A stretch of DNA of 8,423 nt from positions 1-8,423 of the forward strand of contig DSBX01000165.1 of NCBI GenBank assembly GCA_011049385.1. Reading direction: 5' to 3'. This document shows, piece by piece, positions 5,853 through 8,423 of this stretch. The position numbers and the translations under genes are program-made. Each line of letters starts with the position of its first letter. Position 1 is the stretch's first letter. This stretch comes from Caldifarciminota bacterium. GTDB lineage: Bacteria; Hydrothermota; Tepidihabitantia; Tepidihabitantales; Tepidihabitantaceae. Below the pieces are notes generated by a model. The model was not told the DNA's origin. It worked only from the letters and a program-made list of their open reading frames with translations, and searched no databases.

Positions 5853-6711
5853 TGCCGGCCTCCTTTCCCGCACAGCGGCAGGTGCCGTGGCCTTCCTGCC
5901 AGTGCTCGAGCGCGCGCTTCTCCTCGGGCAGGTAGACCTTGAGCCGGGTGAGCAGTTCGTCGAAGTCCACCTGATGGGCGTCGAACTCCGGCCCGTCCAC
6001 GCAGGCCAGCTTCATCTCGCCGCCGACGGTACAGCGGCAGACCCCGCACATCCCGGTCGCGTCCACCATTATCGGGTTGAGGCTGGCGACGGTCGGCACC
6101 CCGGCCGCCCGGGTGCATTCCGCGACCATCTTCATCATTATCACCGGCCCGACCGCGAACACCCGGCCCGGCTTCTCGCCCCGGGCCAGCAGTTCGTTGA
6201 GCGCGTCGGTGACGAAACCCTTGCGGCCGTAACTGCCGTCGTCGGTGGTGACGATGAGTTCGTCCGACACCGACCGCATCTCCGTCTCCATCGTCACCAG
6301 CGCCTGCGAGCGGAAACCGATGATGGCGATGACCCGGTTGCCGGCCTGCTTCAGCGCACGGGCGACCGGGTAGATTTCCGGCGTGCCGACCCCGCCCGCG
6401 ACGCAGACCGCGGTGCCGAAGTTCTCGATTTCCGAGGGCCGGCCCAGCGGGCCGATGAAGTCCATTATTTCCTGCCCGGCCTCGAGCTCGCCCAACTCCC
6501 GGGTCGTCTTGCCGACCTCGAGAAAGACGATGACGACAACCCCGTCCTCGGGCCGGGTGTCGGCAATGGTCAGCGGGATGCGCTCACCGCGCTCGTGGAT
6601 TCTGAGCACGACGAACTGCCCGGGCCGGGCCTTGCGGGCCACGTCCGGCGCGTCGAGTTCGAACCGCTTGATGCCCGGGGCGAGCAGTTCCTTCTTCAAT
6701 ATCCTGGACAA
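5845..6711 (-). CDS. nfnA: NfnA: small subunit of the NADH-dependent reduced ferredoxin:NADP+ oxidoreductase
   Basis: A 288-residue ferredoxin-reductase/PyrK-like protein carrying the NADH site, one FAD and one [2Fe-2S] cluster. With NfnB it couples NADH plus reduced ferredoxin to formation of two NADPH, reversibly, in the cytoplasm. The FAD-binding barrel holds RIPLTIAD (44-51). The NAD-binding domain has CVAGGVGTPEIYPVARAL (103-120). The C-terminal cluster motif VDATGMCGVC (216-225) continues to CVDGPEFDAHQVDF (237-250). D217, C222, C225 and C237 are the expected ligands, including the unusual Asp ligand known for this family. A tail of about 30 residues with a CRC (278-280) follows. The start is TTG at 6711, with AGGAGG (6721-6716) four nt upstream. 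The N-terminus SRILKKELLAPGIKRFELDAP fits the family, whereas the nearby ATG at 6715 is out of frame. Older names for such proteins are sulfide dehydrogenase or ferredoxin:NADP reductase subunit alpha. Confidence 0.92.
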   Translation of the reverse strand: MSRILKKELLAPGIKRFELDAPDVARKARPGQFVVLRIHERGERIPLTIADTRPEDGVVVIVFLEVGKTTRELGELEAGQEIMDFIGPLGRPSEIENFGTAVCVAGGVGTPEIYPVARALKQAGNRVIAIIGFRSQALVTMETEMRSVSDELIVTTDDGSYGRKGFVTDALNELLARGEKPGRVFAVGPVIMMKMVAECTRAAGVPTVASLNPIMVDATGMCGVCRCTVGGEMKLACVDGPEFDAHQVDFDELLTRLKVYLPEEKRALEHWQEGHGTCRCAGKEAGNG

Positions 6712-6737
6712 TCATCCTCCTGGACGGTGCGGTCGGC

Positions 6738-6770
6738 CCGGGCCCGGGTCACCTGGTGAACCGGGCCCGG
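6738..6770. repeat. Strong GC hairpin between gdhA and nfnA
   Basis: Arms 6738-6751 and 6757-6770 pair over 14 positions with one mismatch (6748/6760), with a 5-nt loop. The stem is nearly all G and C. It lies in the 78-bp gap after the gdhA stop and about 17 bp before the nfnA ribosome binding site. No T-run follows on the minus strand, so it is not a classical terminator. An mRNA-stabilising or partial-stop role between gdhA and nfnA is a reasonable guess. Confidence 0.65.
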
Positions 6771-6789
6771 TGAAACGGTCTGCAGTCAC

Positions 6790-8127
6790 TTACACGACAC
6801 CCTGGTCGAGCATCGCGTCGGCGACCTTCACGAAGCCGGCAATATTCGCGCCGTTTACGTAGTTGATGTAGTCGCCATCCCGGCCGTGCGTGACGCACTG
6901 CTCGTGGATGGACTTCATGATCATCTGCAGGCGCTGGTCCACCTCCTCGCGCGTCCAGGACAGCCGCAGGCTGTTCTGCGACATCTCGAGGCCGGAAGTC
7001 GCCACCCCGCCCGCGTTCGAGGCCTTGCCGGGCGCGTAGAGCAGGCGCTTGCCGAGGAACACATCCATCGCCTTCGGCGTGCAGGGCATGTTCGCGCCCT
7101 CGGTCACGCAGATACAGCCATTGGCGACCAACTGCTCCGCGTCCGCAACGTCGAGCTCGTTCTGGGTCGCACAGGGCAGGGCGACGTCAACCTTGACTTC
7201 CCAGGGCCGCTTACCGGCGTGGAACTCGACCTTGAACTTGTCCGCGTAGTCCTTGACCTTGTCCCGACGGCTGTCGCGCATCTCGAGCATGTACTCGACC
7301 TTCTCGCCGCTGACCCCGTCCGGGTCGTAGATGTAGCCGTCCGGTCCGGAGAGCGTCACGACCTTCGCGCCCAGCTCGGTCGCCTTGGTCGCCGCGCCCC
7401 AGGCGACGTTGCCGAAACCGGAAATCGCCACCCGCTTGCCCTCGAGGTCCTGACCCCTGGTCTCGAGCATCTGCTGGGTGAAGTAGACGACGCCGAACCC
7501 GGTCGCCTCGGGTCTTATCAGCGAGCCGCCCCAGTTCCGGCCCTTGCCGGTCAATACGCCGGTGAAGTGGTTGGCGAGCCGCTTGTACTGGCCGAACAGG
7601 AAACCGATCTCCCGCGCGCCGACGCCGATGTCGCCGGCCGGGACGTCGGTGTCCGGGCCGATGTGTCGGGCAAGCTCGGTCATGAAACTCTGGCAGAAGC
7701 GCATCACCTCCATCTCGCTCCGGCCGGTCGGGTTGAAATCCGACCCGCCCTTGCCTCCGCCCATCGGCAGGGTCGTCAACCCGTTCTTGAGCACCTGCTC
7801 GAAGGCCAGGAACTTGAGCATCCCGACCGTCACCGTCGGGTGGAAGCGCAGGCCGCCTTTGTACGGGCCGATGGCCGAGTTCATCTGCACCCGGATGCCC
7901 CGGTTGAACTGGACCTCGCCCTTGTCGTCAACCCAGGGTACGCGGAAGATGATGACCCGCTCGGGCTCGGTCATCCGCTCGAGAATCCGGGCCTGCCTGT
8001 ACTTCGGGTTCTTCTCGACAAAGGGCAGTAACGAGGCCACGACCTCCTCGACCGCCTGGTGGAACTCGGCCTCTCCCGGGTTCCGGGCAATGACGCCTTC
8101 CATGAAGGCTTTGACTGATTCCGACAC
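6790..8127 (-). CDS. gdhA: Glutamate dehydrogenase, hexameric class I, NAD-type pocket
   Basis: A 445-residue cytosolic enzyme that interconverts glutamate and 2-oxoglutarate plus ammonia. The length and sequence match the hexameric bacterial class. The substrate domain shows K90 in GPYKGGLRFHP (87-97), K114, and the catalytic K126 in PMGGGKGGSD (121-130), with D166 in PAGDIGVG (163-170). The dinucleotide domain has GFGNVAWG (237-244). The segment LSGPDGYIYDPDG (259-271) follows the second Rossmann strand. F238, P262 and D263 match residues known from memory to set NAD preference in the Clostridium symbiosum enzyme, whereas NADP-type E. coli GdhA has Ser/Lys-type residues there. NAD use is therefore an inference worth testing. 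The GTG start at 8127 is fixed by AGGAGG (8138-8133), 5 nt upstream. It is the first gene of a probable gdhA-nfnA-nfnB operon. Confidence 0.97.
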   Translation of the reverse strand: MSESVKAFMEGVIARNPGEAEFHQAVEEVVASLLPFVEKNPKYRQARILERMTEPERVIIFRVPWVDDKGEVQFNRGIRVQMNSAIGPYKGGLRFHPTVTVGMLKFLAFEQVLKNGLTTLPMGGGKGGSDFNPTGRSEMEVMRFCQSFMTELARHIGPDTDVPAGDIGVGAREIGFLFGQYKRLANHFTGVLTGKGRNWGGSLIRPEATGFGVVYFTQQMLETRGQDLEGKRVAISGFGNVAWGAATKATELGAKVVTLSGPDGYIYDPDGVSGEKVEYMLEMRDSRRDKVKDYADKFKVEFHAGKRPWEVKVDVALPCATQNELDVADAEQLVANGCICVTEGANMPCTPKAMDVFLGKRLLYAPGKASNAGGVATSGLEMSQNSLRLSWTREEVDQRLQMIMKSIHEQCVTHGRDGDYINYVNGANIAGFVKVADAMLDQGVV

Positions 8128-8132
8128 AACGT

Positions 8133-8138
8133 CCTCCT
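8133..8138 (-). promoter_or_regulatory. Ribosome binding site that sets the gdhA GTG start
   Basis: A full AGGAGG on the minus strand lies 5 nt before the GTG at 8127. No ATG start is available at a comparable position. Confidence 0.85.
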
Positions 8139-8195
8139 GTCAAAGGTCGCTTGAGCTAGCGATGCTTGATCCGTCCCGCACCCTCGCCCCTTTTA

Positions 8196-8211
8196 GCCCT
8201 GTCATCAGGGC
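8196..8211. promoter_or_regulatory. Palindrome at the predicted gdhA transcription start
   Basis: GCCCTG-TCAT-CAGGGC has perfect 6-bp arms and spans the point where transcription from the -10 box at 8216-8221 should begin. It could be a hairpin at the mRNA 5' end or an operator for a dimeric regulator. A second, shorter stem TCGCT/AGCGA (8147-8151 / 8158-8162) lies nearer the start codon. Neither matches a riboswitch recognised here. Confidence 0.4.
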
Positions 8212-8215
8212 AGGC

Positions 8216-8243
8216 ATTATAACCTTCGACTGTGCCGGGTCAA
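8216..8243 (-). promoter_or_regulatory. Promoter of the gdhA-nfn group
   Basis: On the minus strand TTGACC (8243-8238) is followed by a 16-bp spacer and a perfect TATAAT (8221-8216). Transcription should start near 8209, giving a leader of about 80 nt before the GTG at 8127. It is the best -10 box in the window. The -35 box ends only 17 bp from the start of the repeat array at 8261. Confidence 0.75.
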
Positions 8244-8260
8244 CCGGCGGCGGCGGTTTG

Positions 8261-8423
8261 TGTGGATGCAACGCGATAATGTCATAGCTAACTACAACGC
8301 GAAAATGTCATACCTGCCTGCTTGGACAGCGTTACCGGGTAGACTGGCTATATGTTGCAGGAACCAGTCTGTGGATGCAACGCGATAATGTCATAGCTAA
8401 CTACAACGCGAAAATGTCATACC
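8261..8423. mobile_element. Two direct 54-bp repeats with internal sub-repeats, probable insertion-sequence end(s)
   Basis: An identical 54-bp sequence occurs at 8261-8314 and 8370-8423, the second running to the window edge. Each copy begins TGTGGATGCAACGCG and contains two 18-bp sub-repeats (CAACGCG, A or T-containing centre, AATGTCATA) 26 bp apart: 8269-8286, 8295-8312, 8378-8395 and 8404-8421. The two versions differ at one base, in the same order in both copies. The 55-bp spacer holds a 7-bp inverted pair AGACTGG (8341-8347) / CCAGTCT (8364-8370). The region is clearly poorer in G+C than the rest. A TGT start with multiple short end repeats is typical of IS21-like insertion sequences, where the transposase binds several sites at each end. 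The transposase gene would lie beyond the right edge. The element family is inferred, not proven. Confidence 0.5.

Noticed and set aside
5853..5873. Upstream GTG start for nfnB at 5873
   Set aside because: There is no ribosome binding site before it, whereas AGGAGG at 5864-5859 is well placed for the ATG at 5852.
4872..5942. Long plus-strand open frame opposite nfnB and nfnA
   Set aside because: Its composition is Arg/Gly/His-rich, without motifs. The opposite strand encodes two well-supported redox proteins.
6886..8031. Long plus-strand open frame opposite gdhA
   Set aside because: It is an antisense shadow of a fully conserved glutamate dehydrogenase and shows no motifs.
8196..8211. Intrinsic terminator upstream of gdhA
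   Set aside because: The palindrome is short and no T-run follows on either strand in the right direction. It coincides with the predicted transcription start.
8128..8215. Riboswitch in the gdhA leader
   Set aside because: Only two short simple stems are seen, with no conserved core of a known class such as the glutamine or glycine riboswitches.
8261..8423. CRISPR array
   Set aside because: There are only two 54-bp copies, and the 18-bp sub-repeats have alternating 8-bp and 65-bp gaps. The 54-mer itself contains sub-repeats. This does not fit regular repeats with unique spacers of even length.

Overview
This is a GC-rich, densely packed bacterial chromosomal window. A complete peptidoglycan enzyme gene (D-Ala-D-Ala ligase) marks a cell-wall-bearing bacterium. 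A two-subunit NfnAB-type electron-bifurcating transhydrogenase points to an anaerobe that handles reduced ferredoxin. The exact phylum cannot be read from the sequence alone. High GC, several leaderless promoters, extragenic hairpin repeats and a truncated secreted-protein gene would fit an uncultured candidate-phylum genome, but that is only an impression.

Layout from left to right. (1) The 5' end of a minus-strand gene for a secreted protein runs off the left edge (1-240). It diverges from (2) a plus-strand pair: a Na+/phosphate cotransporter (478-1575) and, 4 nt later, a separate PhoU-domain protein (1580-2260). (3) A 205-bp gap full of overlapping hairpins leads to a plus-strand cation diffusion facilitator (about 2466-3365). 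Its stop codon shares the palindrome CTAG with the stop of (4) a minus-strand ddl gene (3362-4309). (5) Upstream of ddl on the same strand is an inverted pair of extragenic repeats (about 4324-4405). Beyond it lies (6) a minus-strand redox/nitrogen cluster, transcribed right to left: gdhA (8127-6790), nfnA (6711-5845) and nfnB (5852-4434). nfnA and nfnB overlap by 8 nt, and a strong GC hairpin separates gdhA from nfnA. (7) A good sigma70-type promoter (8216-8243) with an approximately 80-nt leader lies upstream of gdhA. (8) The right edge carries two direct copies of a 54-bp AT-richer repeat, each holding two 18-bp sub-repeats. This looks like insertion-sequence ends.

How the genes fit together. 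The transporter and PhoU-like protein form a phosphate uptake and control pair. The CDF protein exports divalent metal. The gdhA-nfnA-nfnB group links glutamate metabolism to pyridine-nucleotide balance: Nfn reversibly couples NADH plus reduced ferredoxin to NADPH formation. The coenzyme-pocket residues of this GDH resemble the NAD-type clostridial enzyme, so the cluster may join NADH-linked glutamate oxidation to NADPH supply. No complete undescribed system is visible. The items most worth a second look are the repeat array at the right edge, the repeated two-hairpin units around the phosphate operon, and the gdhA-nfn linkage.
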